Assembly (NCBI GenBank): GCA_034006985.1
Contig: JAVERT010000004.1
Location: forward strand, 62,001 to 126,000
Direction of reading: 5' to 3'
Source: Gudongella sp034006985
Lineage (GTDB): Bacteria > Bacillota > Clostridia > Tissierellales > Tissierellaceae
Length of the DNA: 64,000 nt
How positions within the stretch are numbered: position 1 is the stretch's first letter; every line of letters begins with the position of its first letter. Made by a program: the position numbers and the translations under genes. The notes beneath the pieces were generated by a model. That model had not been told where the DNA came from, ran no database searches, and saw only the letters and a program-made list of their open reading frames with translations. Shown here piece by piece: positions 44,345 through 53,584 of this stretch.

Positions 44345-45274
44345 CTATTTATAGTAATCCAGCACTTTAATTGCTCTTAATGTATTCCATCTGCTAGCTG
44401 TCCCTGTTTTTTCCATATCAATATGTACTTTGCCAGCATGTTTAGCCTGAACTGGCCATCTACTATCCCTTCTTTGTTTACTTAATAATAATTGTAAAGC
44501 ATCTTCCATTCTGTCATCATATGGAACTTTCGCCTGTTGAAAATATGATAAAGACCTTAATATATCATATCTCCATCTTGATGGATATGACAGCATGGTA
44601 AAGCTTTTATGAATTATTTCACCTGTCTTATCAGATTTATACAATCGATGCACTAATATGAATTCTTGACTAGCTTTTTCGATTGACTTTAATTCATCAA
44701 TTCTATAAGTATAACCATTTTTAATATATTCTTGAATCCCCTCCAAGCATGAAATAGTAGAATGAAGAGAACTATGAGTTGCTCCCGAGCGATTTAACAG
44801 ACAGTTAAATCCACCATCGTGTAATTGTTGACTAATTATAAAATCAATTACACTTTTTAGTTTTTCTTCTTTTAGATTGTAGAAACAAGCATAATTTAAA
44901 AACATACCATTTATACATACATCACTTTCTTTAATTCCTCTGCTAGTATTTATTCCTCCATCTTCTGCCTTGTTTTCATCAGCAATAATATTTATTGCAA
45001 TATTAATTCCATCTGTATTTGGACAACACAAGCATCGAAGATCAAGCAAAGTATAATGAGTACATACCCACTTAGGTTGATAAAAAGATATCCCCCAATG
45101 TCCATTTTCATTTTGCTTTTGTAAAATACTATATCCCCATCCTTCAGTTGCTATTCTAGCTCTTAATTCAACAATGCTATCCTCCTTTACATGTAGTAAA
45201 TCTCTTTTAGTTTGGTATTGTATAGAAATATCACCTTCTAACAACCATTGTATAATTTCTTGTCGTGTATTCAT
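44345..45274 (-). CDS. squalene-cyclase/prenyltransferase alpha-alpha barrel fold protein
   Basis: About 309 residues from the ATG at 45274, with AGGAGG 7 bases upstream. Repeats typical of the terpenoid-cyclase/prenyltransferase barrel are visible (GWGYSILQKQNENGHWG; ISQQLHDGGFNCL). No DxDD or DDxD cyclase motif is seen, and no terpene genes are nearby, so cyclase activity is not implied. A C-terminal SRWNTLRAIKVLDYY is conserved in clostridial homologs as I recall. Function unknown. Confidence 0.7.
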   Translation of the reverse strand: MNTRQEIIQWLLEGDISIQYQTKRDLLHVKEDSIVELRARIATEGWGYSILQKQNENGHWGISFYQPKWVCTHYTLLDLRCLCCPNTDGINIAINIIADENKAEDGGINTSRGIKESDVCINGMFLNYACFYNLKEEKLKSVIDFIISQQLHDGGFNCLLNRSGATHSSLHSTISCLEGIQEYIKNGYTYRIDELKSIEKASQEFILVHRLYKSDKTGEIIHKSFTMLSYPSRWRYDILRSLSYFQQAKVPYDDRMEDALQLLLSKQRRDSRWPVQAKHAGKVHIDMEKTGTASRWNTLRAIKVLDYYK

Positions 45275-45343
45275 GTTTTTTCCTCCTAGATATAACACTC
45301 TAGTTTTGTATTTAATGGCTCACAAGAAATAACCTAAAATAAT

Positions 45344-46270
45344 TTAATATTCCTTCGTAAATCCTTCCTTAATTTTGTCATAGTCATTTTTAAAAAATGT
45401 GCATTCTTTTATGCATATTGTGCAACCGTTATTTGTTGAAAAAGGCAATGCGCATTTTTTGTAATCAATATGTTCTTCTGTTCCATCTGCAAAAATCTTA
45501 GTATCTTTATATATAGCCTTTGCAGGACATTTCTCCACGCACCGATTACAGTTATTACAAAATTCTCTGATCCATAGATGCTTCTCACTATCTGTCATAG
45601 GCAAATTTTCTATATTTGTGTAGACTGCTGCAAGCCTTAAAGATGGTCCGAATTCCGAAGTTATCAGTAGCCCGTGCTTTCCTATAGCTCCCATTCCAGC
45701 CTTTTGCGCTAATAAAGGATAATTTACCTCTCCACCTAATGCTGGCCCAGCTTCTGCATAATATCCTCTTTCATTCAAAAAATCTTTTATTTTATTTACA
45801 GCCACATTTAGCTCGTAATATGTTCTAAATATTTCTTTTTCTGTAGCTTTTGATGGTGCTGTATTTATAATCTCTGAGTTCATTTCCATAAGCAATACAA
45901 TTGCATTTTTATATAAAATCATTTTATCACTAAAAATATAAGAAGTATCCACTTCAGTAAAACCTATATCACTTATCCCCATACCTTTGATAAAATTTTT
46001 TAACTCTAATAGATCTTCTTGTGAAATTCTATCTTTTACATTATCAATCTCAGTATGAAGCTCTTTATATGATTTGTTCAATTCTCTTATACAACCAATC
46101 AAATATCTCCCTATACGAGGTATTGATTTTACCCTATCGCTTAAACTTCCATACTGCAAAACTATTTCAGGAACACTATATCCCAAATGAGCTTTTTTAT
46201 TTGGCAAAATGTATTCGACATTCTCTCTGGTGTACTTATTTATGCTAGGAAGTAATTTTTTGATATCCAT
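45344..46270 (-). CDS. epoxyqueuosine reductase-like 4Fe-4S protein
   Basis: About 308 residues. The ATG at 46270 has AAGGAG 5 bases upstream. Residues 80-220 resemble the cobamide-binding part shared by QueG and reductive dehalogenases (AQKAGMGAIGKHGLLITSEFGP). Two ferredoxin clusters follow: CNNCNRCVEKCP and CTICIKECTFF. There is no twin-arginine signal, so it is cytosolic. The C-terminal HEAT repeats of QueG are absent. It could be an epoxide reductase, a cobamide reductase or a dehalogenase-like enzyme; the substrate is not clear. Confidence 0.78.
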   Translation of the reverse strand: MDIKKLLPSINKYTRENVEYILPNKKAHLGYSVPEIVLQYGSLSDRVKSIPRIGRYLIGCIRELNKSYKELHTEIDNVKDRISQEDLLELKNFIKGMGISDIGFTEVDTSYIFSDKMILYKNAIVLLMEMNSEIINTAPSKATEKEIFRTYYELNVAVNKIKDFLNERGYYAEAGPALGGEVNYPLLAQKAGMGAIGKHGLLITSEFGPSLRLAAVYTNIENLPMTDSEKHLWIREFCNNCNRCVEKCPAKAIYKDTKIFADGTEEHIDYKKCALPFSTNNGCTICIKECTFFKNDYDKIKEGFTKEY

Positions 46271-46352
46271 AATCTCTCCTTTCATATTACAATTCTTACT
46301 TACTAATCTAATTACCCTCTATATAACGCTTATCAACATTGGCCTTTATAAT

Positions 46353-46382
46353 AAAAAACTCTCTATTTAAGAGAGTTTTTTT
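46353..46382 (-). terminator. terminator of the fdrA-DUF1116-carbamate kinase cluster
   Basis: Stem AAAACTCTCT/AGAGAGTTTT with a short AT loop and T runs on both sides, placed between the carbamate kinase and the QueG-like gene. Confidence 0.8.
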
Positions 46383-46448
46383 ATATCTATTGTTTGTTAT
46401 TAATCTTTAATGATTTATTATGTTTTTAATACATAATAAAACTTGAAA

Positions 46449-47381
46449 TTAAGAATGAATCGTTGTTCCAGTTTGACCATCAATTGCTTTTTTTGCACTC
46501 TCTAATGATGTAATAATCGCTGTTCTTTTATTTTTTGACTGAACAAAATCTATTGCAGCTCTTACTTTAGGTAGCATACTCCCTGGTGCAAATTGACCTT
46601 CTTCAATATATTTTAATGCATCCTCAATTGTAATATTATCTAGATTAATTTGATCTGGTTTTCCAAAATTAATTGCAATTTTTTCTACTGCTGTTAGTAT
46701 AAATAGAGTATCACAATCTAGAATTTCAGCTAATTTTTCACTTGCTAGATCCTTATCAACAACAGCAGGTACTCCAATTAAAGCATTTCCCTTCTTAATA
46801 CTAGGGATACCCCCTCCTCCTGCTGCAATTACAATGTGCCCTCTATTTACAATATCATTAATAATGTCTTTTTCTACAATGTCCAATGGCTTTGGTGATG
46901 CTACCACTCTTCTGTATCCTCTTCCTGAGTCTTCAATCATTGTATACCCTTTTTCTATAATTAATTTATCGGATTCTTGCTTGCTATAAAATCCTCCTAT
47001 TGGTTTTGTAGGATGCTTAAAAGCATAATCATTCTCATCTACTATTACCTGAGTTACTATGGCTATTACGGATTTCTTTAAATCTCTATTTTTTAATTCG
47101 AAATCGATAGCATTTTGAAGATGATACCCAATATAACCTTGACTCATAGCAGCGCATTCAGGGAATGGCATTTCTGGAATTTTTTTATCTATTCTTGATG
47201 ATATTTCAAAACCAGAGTTTATCATTCCAATTTGAGGTCCATTCCCATGTACTATTACCACGGTATGACCTTCTTCAACTAAGTCTACTATTGGTTTAGC
47301 TGTTTCCTTAACCAGCATTATTTGTTCTTGGGGAGTATCTCCAAGTGCATTTCCACCAAGTGCAATCATTATTTTACTCAT
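46449..47381 (-). CDS. arcC: carbamate kinase
   Basis: 310 residues. It makes ATP from carbamoyl phosphate and ADP. Typical motifs are ALGGNALG, VHGNGPQIG, AAGGGGIPSI and the ending APGSMLPKVRAAIDFV. In this cluster it would collect carbamoyl phosphate made by the FdrA/DUF1116 enzyme and yield ATP, as in fermentative allantoin or citrulline use. It is 36 bases after the DUF1116 gene and is last in the operon. AAGGAGAGG precedes the ATG. Confidence 0.95.
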   Translation of the reverse strand: MSKIMIALGGNALGDTPQEQIMLVKETAKPIVDLVEEGHTVVIVHGNGPQIGMINSGFEISSRIDKKIPEMPFPECAAMSQGYIGYHLQNAIDFELKNRDLKKSVIAIVTQVIVDENDYAFKHPTKPIGGFYSKQESDKLIIEKGYTMIEDSGRGYRRVVASPKPLDIVEKDIINDIVNRGHIVIAAGGGGIPSIKKGNALIGVPAVVDKDLASEKLAEILDCDTLFILTAVEKIAINFGKPDQINLDNITIEDALKYIEEGQFAPGSMLPKVRAAIDFVQSKNKRTAIITSLESAKKAIDGQTGTTIHS

Positions 47382-47417
47382 TATACCTCTCCTTAGTCAG
47401 TTCAATTAATTACATTT

Positions 47418-48677
47418 TTATTGATTTGTATATTTTTCTACTAAGGCTTCTAGAGCTTGAGTAAAGCAAGCAAGAGGTGCCCTTACTGTACCTGCACCTA
47501 TTTGACCTACTCCTGCTTTTTTATGTGCTATTCCTGTATTAATTAAAGGCGTAATTCCCGTTTCTACAACCTTTCTTATATCTATTCCAAGACATGCTCC
47601 CTTAAAGTCCCAAGTTGGAATTGATAAATTAGGATTATGGTCTATGCAAATCTCTTTCATTTCATTGCTTATATTTTGTGCTGCATCGAATCCACCTGCA
47701 CCTACAAATCTTGTTACACCGGGAGCAGCAATCATAGCCATACCACCCACACCAAAAGTTTCTGTAATAGCACTATCTCCTATATCTGGATTAGCATCCT
47801 CTTGAGAATATCCTGTGAAAAATAGACCTTCTGGCATATTTACAGGTGCCTTAAACCATCTATCGCCCATTCCAGATACCCTTATTGCAAATTCATAACC
47901 ATTTCTAGTCATAGCAGTTACAACTGTTCCCTCCTCAATAGTCCTAGCAGAATCCATCACTGATTTCCCAAATGCCATCATAATATTTAAGAAAAATTGG
48001 TCAGTATCAGCTAAAAATTTGGTTACACTTTCTAAATCATTTTTGCTAATATCCGCTTTTAATAAAAATGGCATAATATCCTTCATAAATAATGCAGATG
48101 CTGCTATATTCCTTTGATGAAATTCATCTCCCATTGTAATAGCTTTTGCTACTATTACATTTAAGTTCATACCCTCCTCCATTAACTTAACTGCTTTAGA
48201 CAACGCAGGTCCTAATACTTCTTTCATCCAATGAAGTCTGTTTACAACCTCTTCATTATAAGCTCCAAATCTAAGCACTTGTCCAATACCTTCGTTCATA
48301 ATGCAGAATGCTCTATTTCCTAAATCTTTGTTTTCTACTACAAATACCGGCATATTACCTGAAGTTATTCCACCCATTGGTCCAACAGCATTTACATGAT
48401 GGCAAGGAATAAACTCTACTTCTCCACTAGAAAGAAGTTTGTCAGCTTCCTCTCTAATAGTTGCCCAGCCTTCAAATATTGCAGCACCATAGCAAGATCC
48501 TTTCATAGGTTCTGTCATTTGTTCCCATTTAATAGGTGGTCCTGCATGCAACAATGTTTTATTATTCAATTCCTTAATTACACTTTTGGCTGGCACAACA
48601 TCCACTAAATATGGTTGTGCTGATATTACCTTATCAATAACTGCTTGGTTGGCTTCATTAATATTAATAAATTTCAT
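47418..48677 (-). CDS. DUF1116 (YlbE/AllG-like) carbamoyltransferase subunit
   Basis: 419 residues of the DUF1116 family (YlbE/YahG). Conserved stretches are HAGPPIKWEQMTEPMKGSCYG, HHVNAVGPMGGITSGNMPV, and TETFGVGGMAMIAAPGV. In E. coli the homolog AllG works with FdrA (AllF) and AllH as oxamate carbamoyltransferase. Here the third subunit (DUF2877, AllH/YlbF) is not encoded. It is 16 bases downstream of fdrA and would act with it. AAGGAGGAG precedes the ATG. Confidence 0.88.
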   Translation of the reverse strand: MKFININEANQAVIDKVISAQPYLVDVVPAKSVIKELNNKTLLHAGPPIKWEQMTEPMKGSCYGAAIFEGWATIREEADKLLSSGEVEFIPCHHVNAVGPMGGITSGNMPVFVVENKDLGNRAFCIMNEGIGQVLRFGAYNEEVVNRLHWMKEVLGPALSKAVKLMEEGMNLNVIVAKAITMGDEFHQRNIAASALFMKDIMPFLLKADISKNDLESVTKFLADTDQFFLNIMMAFGKSVMDSARTIEEGTVVTAMTRNGYEFAIRVSGMGDRWFKAPVNMPEGLFFTGYSQEDANPDIGDSAITETFGVGGMAMIAAPGVTRFVGAGGFDAAQNISNEMKEICIDHNPNLSIPTWDFKGACLGIDIRKVVETGITPLINTGIAHKKAGVGQIGAGTVRAPLACFTQALEALVEKYTNQ

Positions 48678-48693
48678 TTTTCTCCTCCTTGAT

Positions 48694-50409
48694 CTAAAAA
48701 GAATTCAATTTATCTAACAGATTTTGCATTTTTTTGTCTCCACCCGCAATCGGAGCCCAATTATATTGAACAACTTTACCATTATGTTTCAAAATAGTTT
48801 TGGCAAAGTTTTCAAGCCCAATATTGATTACACCTATTTCATTATTTAAGAATAAATCAGCATTGTCATTTTCAATTTTAAATTTTCTATTCCCATTTAT
48901 ATATTCCAATGCCTCAATTGCCATATATGAAGCCTTAGCATTTGTATCTAAAACTAGTACTCCTGCATCCATTAACTTCTCAACTTGAGAGCTATAACTC
49001 TGAATATCTTCTTCAGTACCGCAAACAGAAGCAATGAAAAGTATTTCTTCCCCTTTTGCTCTCTTAGTCTTAATGACATTTATTATTGAAGGAGCTAACG
49101 CGCCGGCCATATCTTCATTTGAACCATAACCTAATACATTGTCAAATAAAACTATAGCTATATCATCTTTATTTATTAGGTTATTTATTGCATCTACTCT
49201 AGTCTTTGGATCTATCATAGGATGAGGTCTACCTTTAGTATACATATCATCTCCAAAGTCAATAATCTCATGGCCTTCAAAATTTAGCATATAGCCTTCT
49301 TTTTTTATGTCATCTTTTATATCAAAATGATCCTTCAATAGTATAGCTGCTTCTCCAGCCAATGTTCCTCCGCCAAAAAAACCATTAATTTTTCGTTGTA
49401 CAATATTATTTCGTATCTTCTCTAATTTTTCTTTAATTCCTTCTATTTGACTTCTATATTCCCTTGTTTCGTTAGCGATTAATAATGCTTTAAGAGCAGC
49501 TTGTTCTATAGTCCAGACATAATTTATATTTTTTTCTTCACCCAGTGGTTTTTCTCCCAAGAACAACGCAACCACATTTTTATCTAGCGTTTTAAAAGTT
49601 TCAATTATCTTGTCTCTCACTGTTGGAGCTGGCGGTTTTGAAATAAATACTATTACATCAGTATTTTCATCTCTATTTAGCATGTATAAAGCATCTATGG
49701 CTGATACTCCACCTATTTCTTCATATAAATCTCTACCACCAATACCTATGGCATGAGACACACCACCGCCATTTCTTCCTATAACAGATGTAATCTCTTG
49801 GATACCTGTCCCAGATGCACCTACCACGCCTATATTCCCTTTAGGTACTATATTAGCAAATGCTAATGGAATATTTGATAATATCCCAGTTCCACAATCA
49901 GGTCCCATAACCAATAGTCCTTTTGTATGAGCTTTATCTTTTAATTTTTTTTCATCTTCTTTAGAAACGTTATCACTAAAAATAAATGTGTTTATATTTC
50001 TATCCAAGAGTCTATCAGCCTCTTTATAAACATATTCTCCAGGAATTGATATTAAAGCTAAATTGGCACCTGGCAAACTCTTTAACGCGCTATCTAAGGT
50101 CCTAGATACCATAAGCTTCGAGCCACTGGATTTTGTGGATAATTCTTTAATAAAATTATCTAATTCACCTGCAATCATACTTACTAATCCATTGTCATCA
50201 GTATCTACTGATATACATATATCGTTAGGTCCTGCTTGACTAAATTCTTCTACATACATTTCAGTATTTTTAAATATTCCTATATTTGCTGGAGTTCCCA
50301 TCATTATTGATACTTTATTAATTCCATCTAAATCTGAAAGTTTACTACTCAAAACCATAAGATTTACCGAGTCCTGATAGGTATTTTTTTTTATTAATCC
50401 ATAAATCAA
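48694..50409 (-). CDS. fdrA: FdrA (AllF-like) acyl-CoA ligase-fold carbamoyltransferase subunit
   Basis: About 571 residues from a TTG at 50409 with AAGGAG 8 bases upstream; the resulting MIYGLIKKNTYQDSVNLM matches the FdrA N-terminus, while an in-frame GTG overlaps the ribosome site. The succinyl-CoA synthetase-like fold is shown by NIGVVGASGTGIQEITSVIG and the MGPDCGTGIL segment. The C-terminal ligase half has RPHPMIDP. In E. coli allantoin fermentation it helps split oxalurate into carbamoyl phosphate and oxamate. There are no allantoin genes here, so the carbamoyl source is unknown. Confidence 0.9.
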   Translation of the reverse strand: MIYGLIKKNTYQDSVNLMVLSSKLSDLDGINKVSIMMGTPANIGIFKNTEMYVEEFSQAGPNDICISVDTDDNGLVSMIAGELDNFIKELSTKSSGSKLMVSRTLDSALKSLPGANLALISIPGEYVYKEADRLLDRNINTFIFSDNVSKEDEKKLKDKAHTKGLLVMGPDCGTGILSNIPLAFANIVPKGNIGVVGASGTGIQEITSVIGRNGGGVSHAIGIGGRDLYEEIGGVSAIDALYMLNRDENTDVIVFISKPPAPTVRDKIIETFKTLDKNVVALFLGEKPLGEEKNINYVWTIEQAALKALLIANETREYRSQIEGIKEKLEKIRNNIVQRKINGFFGGGTLAGEAAILLKDHFDIKDDIKKEGYMLNFEGHEIIDFGDDMYTKGRPHPMIDPKTRVDAINNLINKDDIAIVLFDNVLGYGSNEDMAGALAPSIINVIKTKRAKGEEILFIASVCGTEEDIQSYSSQVEKLMDAGVLVLDTNAKASYMAIEALEYINGNRKFKIENDNADLFLNNEIGVINIGLENFAKTILKHNGKVVQYNWAPIAGGDKKMQNLLDKLNSF

Positions 50410-50477
50410 TTTCTTCACTCCTTCTTTAAAATTTAAACACTATCTTCTTTCTAGATATAATTATTTACAACTATATC

Positions 50478-52094
50478 TTAACTAGGCTGCTTTTCTAAAT
50501 ATTTTAATATCTTTATTGCAAACTGGATCTCAAGTAATGAATCTGCGTTTTTTATATCAATTCCAACAAGTTCTTTTATTTGTTCAAGTCTATATGAAAC
50601 TGTTTTGGGATGGATAAATAGTTCATCTGCCGTCAAATTTATATGTTGATTGTTTTTTATATAAACCTCCAATGTATTCATTAACTCTTTATTCTTTAAC
50701 TTATCAATCTCCATAAGTTTCAACATGCTTTTTGGCATATATTTGGTTATATCACTATCCTTCGATATATCAGTTATTATCTTATATATACCAAGTTCTT
50801 CATAGCTAAGTACAAAACCCTGGTTGTAAATATCTTCACCTATTATTATAGTATTCATTGCTTCTTCATAACTTTTTTTAATTTCTGCAAAGCCATTTGC
50901 TATAGTCCCTATACCTGTGCTAAAACATCTATTTGACTTATAGCTTCCCATTTCTTCACTTATACTTTTAATTTCCTCCTTTATCTCCATTGTTGTAATA
51001 CTATCATTTTTCCCGTTATTTATTGTATTTATAAAAAGTACTACATAATCATTCTTAAGAGAGTAAACGCCGTTGTGTTTTTTTACAAAATCACCTAAAT
51101 ATTTTTTTAAACTAAATTTTATGATATCTAACTTGCAATTTAACTTTAATACTAAAATAATATAAGGAGCATATAAATCAATTCCTGCTATGTTTGCTCT
51201 TTCTAATAGAGAACTGCTTATTTTAGGTAAACCAAATATTAAATCATCAACTATATTATTCATAAATCGTTCTTCAACTTCTTTAATAGCTATATTTTTA
51301 GCCATTATCAAAGCAATATTGGTGCAAGCATTCTCAATTGCTAATAGGTCCATATCATCTACAACTTTATTCATTTCAATAATTACAAGGTAGGACTTTG
51401 TATTTTCTAAAGCAGATACTTCAAATATCCACTCCTTTACTTTTTCATCCTTATCATCAATTCTAATTTCAGAAAATACTTGAGTTTTATTTGATATACT
51501 TTGTTTGAAATTACGATTTTTGGTTATGTCTTTAGCATTTTTTAGAGTAGTCAGCATCAAATTATAGTTTTTATCATAAATTGATACTGGGTTTCCAATA
51601 ATCTCTGAAATTGTTTCTAGAACAACTTTTAAGGGATAATCTTTAATTGCCATTTCTCTAAATTTTTCATGTATTGACTTAAAATAGCTTAAACGATTTA
51701 CTTGATTTTCCATAACCTCGGCCATTACTGGATACATAAGATCCGTATAAAAAAGATGTCTAGGGACTTGTATTATAGGTACGCAGTTTTTATTACCCCA
51801 AGATATCAATTCTTTTGGTACACTATCATAGACCTTACCTTTTTTAATTATTATTGCACTAACTCGTTTAGCAAGAAGGTTGTTAAAGAAATTTATCATT
51901 TCATCATCACTATAATCTTTTAATGGTATTAAACTAGTTAAAAGTGCTTCCCCTCCTCTTAACCATTCATTTATGGTGGTGTCTTCCATAATTGTAATTC
52001 CAGAAACTTCATTTAGTAAGCCTTTGGAACCTCCAACGAGAATGGAATCTTTATATGCTTGTAATTTTAATAATTTTTCTACTGTTAATTTCAT
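50478..52094 (-). CDS. PucR family transcriptional regulator
   Basis: 538 residues. An N-terminal PucR domain (about 1-125, purine-catabolism type; AYKDSILVGGSKGLLNEVSG) is followed by a GAF-like middle (about 140-270) and a degenerate GGDEF-like segment. The C-terminal PucR helix-turn-helix ends the protein (LTADELFIHPKTVSYRLEQI). PucR proteins activate purine or amino-acid degradation genes on ligand binding. It lies 68 bases upstream of fdrA in the same direction, so it is the local regulator and may share the transcript. Confidence 0.9.
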   Translation of the reverse strand: MKLTVEKLLKLQAYKDSILVGGSKGLLNEVSGITIMEDTTINEWLRGGEALLTSLIPLKDYSDDEMINFFNNLLAKRVSAIIIKKGKVYDSVPKELISWGNKNCVPIIQVPRHLFYTDLMYPVMAEVMENQVNRLSYFKSIHEKFREMAIKDYPLKVVLETISEIIGNPVSIYDKNYNLMLTTLKNAKDITKNRNFKQSISNKTQVFSEIRIDDKDEKVKEWIFEVSALENTKSYLVIIEMNKVVDDMDLLAIENACTNIALIMAKNIAIKEVEERFMNNIVDDLIFGLPKISSSLLERANIAGIDLYAPYIILVLKLNCKLDIIKFSLKKYLGDFVKKHNGVYSLKNDYVVLFINTINNGKNDSITTMEIKEEIKSISEEMGSYKSNRCFSTGIGTIANGFAEIKKSYEEAMNTIIIGEDIYNQGFVLSYEELGIYKIITDISKDSDITKYMPKSMLKLMEIDKLKNKELMNTLEVYIKNNQHINLTADELFIHPKTVSYRLEQIKELVGIDIKNADSLLEIQFAIKILKYLEKQPS

Positions 52095-52329
52095 TAGATC
52101 ACCCTCAACTTTGCAAATATAACACTTTCAAGTTATTATTTGCTTATATTTTTATATTATCCTTAATTATATTGATTGTCATTATCTTCATGAGATAGTA
52201 TTTGATTGTATTATGCTCCCTTCGGGATAGTTTAGTAATTTTTATTTAACAATTGATTTGCCTCAAAGTTAAAAAATTATATTTTTATGCTAGAATATAA
52301 TTATTACTAGTATAAGGAGATTTAAATTT

Positions 52330-53163
52330 ATGAGTTTTAAAGATTTAAAAAATAATACCAATCCCATAATTTATAAAAGTAGACTAGAAAACACAAAAGG
52401 AAATATCTTATATTTTCATGGTGGTGGATTTATCTTTGGAAGCAATGATGACCTCCCGGACTATCATATAAAAATGATAACAGAAGCAGGTTATGATATA
52501 TTATCATTTAATTATCCACTATCACCAGAATCTGATTTTAAAAATATAATTCAATACATTATAGAAACGATAAACCAAACTACTAAATATATGAATAAGC
52601 CATATTTCTTATGGGGTCGTTCTTCTGGTGCCTATCTCTGTTTATTAGTTGTTTCTAAAGACCTCTATGAAAAACCTAGTGGAATAATTTCATATTATGG
52701 TTATGGATTTTTATTACCAAAGTGGTATGATACTCCAAGTAGTTATTACCTGAAATATCCACCTATAGAATATAACTCTGTTAAAAATTTGATTCAAAAT
52801 GAAATTATATTAAGCGCTCCTATTAACCCAAGATTCCTACTCTACTTATATGCTAGACAAACTGGTAACTGGTTAAAAACTATTTCTGACCTAACCACAG
52901 AAAACTTTTTAGATAGATATAGCTTGCTAAATACTAATTTTGATCATTACCCACCTGTATTATTAGTCCATAACACAAGAGATAATGATGTTCCATATGA
53001 GGAAAGTTTTATTCTTTCAACTAGAATAAGTAATTCAAAATTGATTACATTTTCAACATTAGGCCATGATTTTGATAAAGATACTACTAATATCAATACT
53101 TTAAAATTGATTAAAGAAACAATCCAATTCTTAGATAATAATACTGCAAAAGCTAAGAGATAG
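52330..53163 (+). CDS. alpha/beta hydrolase (HGGG-type esterase/lipase)
   Basis: 277 residues. The oxyanion motif YFHGGGFIFGS (about 28-38), a nucleophile elbow WGRSSGAYL (GxSxG), and a DNDVP Asp and GHDFD His form the expected triad. There is no signal peptide, so it is cytosolic. Substrate unknown; the family includes carboxylesterases. AAGGAG precedes the ATG. The last codons (Lys-Ala-Lys-Arg-stop) lie inside a 27-bp hairpin. Confidence 0.87.
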   Translation: MSFKDLKNNTNPIIYKSRLENTKGNILYFHGGGFIFGSNDDLPDYHIKMITEAGYDILSFNYPLSPESDFKNIIQYIIETINQTTKYMNKPYFLWGRSSGAYLCLLVVSKDLYEKPSGIISYYGYGFLLPKWYDTPSSYYLKYPPIEYNSVKNLIQNEIILSAPINPRFLLYLYARQTGNWLKTISDLTTENFLDRYSLLNTNFDHYPPVLLVHNTRDNDVPYEESFILSTRISNSKLITFSTLGHDFDKDTTNINTLKLIKETIQFLDNNTAKAKR

Positions 53164-53195
53164 AATTTATTCTATCTCTTAGCTTTTGCAGTATT
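53140..53195. terminator. 27-bp perfect hairpin overlapping the hydrolase stop codon
   Basis: Arms 53140-53166 and 53169-53195 are perfectly complementary (AATACTGCAAAAGC... and its reverse), with a 2-base loop. The hairpin includes the last eight codons of the hydrolase. It lies between convergent genes. It lacks a strong T tract on either strand, so it is probably a bidirectional terminator or RNA stabiliser; that role is inference. Confidence 0.7.
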
Positions 53196-53201
53196 TAAAG
53201 T

Positions 53202-53546
53202 TTACTTATAAAATTCCATTCCTTTATTAAATAGCTTATCCTCCCAAATCATTTGTAATATTTTTAATTCATCTTTATAATCTACCTTTAATTCATTTTT
53301 ATCATATTCTAATTTCTCGAGTATCTCAATTGTAAAATCTATTCCTCCGTTTTCTTTCCACTTTATCTGAAGTTCTTTGTTTGGGTAATTACCATAGTCT
53401 AGTTGAAATTTCGCACGATTCATCGCACTCTTCAGATTTTTAGTCTCTTGTATATAACACTTTGAATCCGTATTAGATTTAATGATAAATATACCCATAT
53501 TCGGTTTGGAATTCTTATATAATTCTTTAAGCTCTTTTTTATCCAT
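53202..53546 (-). CDS. GIY-YIG nuclease-like protein, degenerate
   Basis: 114 residues. The N-terminal layout is that of a GIY-YIG fold: MGIFIIKSNTDSKCYIQETKNLK, where GIY has become GIF and YIG has become YIQ. The rest (KFQLDYGNYPNKELQ, FTIEILEKLEYDKNEL) fits the standalone Firmicute group of this family. Changed motif residues make nuclease activity doubtful. AGAGGA precedes the ATG. It lies 38 bases after a DUF1801 gene in the same direction. Confidence 0.72.
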   Translation of the reverse strand: MDKKELKELYKNSKPNMGIFIIKSNTDSKCYIQETKNLKSAMNRAKFQLDYGNYPNKELQIKWKENGGIDFTIEILEKLEYDKNELKVDYKDELKILQMIWEDKLFNKGMEFYK

Positions 53547-53584
53547 ATATAAATCCTCTTTTCTTTAATATTAAGTTTCTACTT

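Noticed and set aside
52200..52240. Small CCC-TTC-GGG hairpin upstream of the alpha/beta hydrolase
   Set aside because: Three-base stem with no T tract or known leader; not enough to call.
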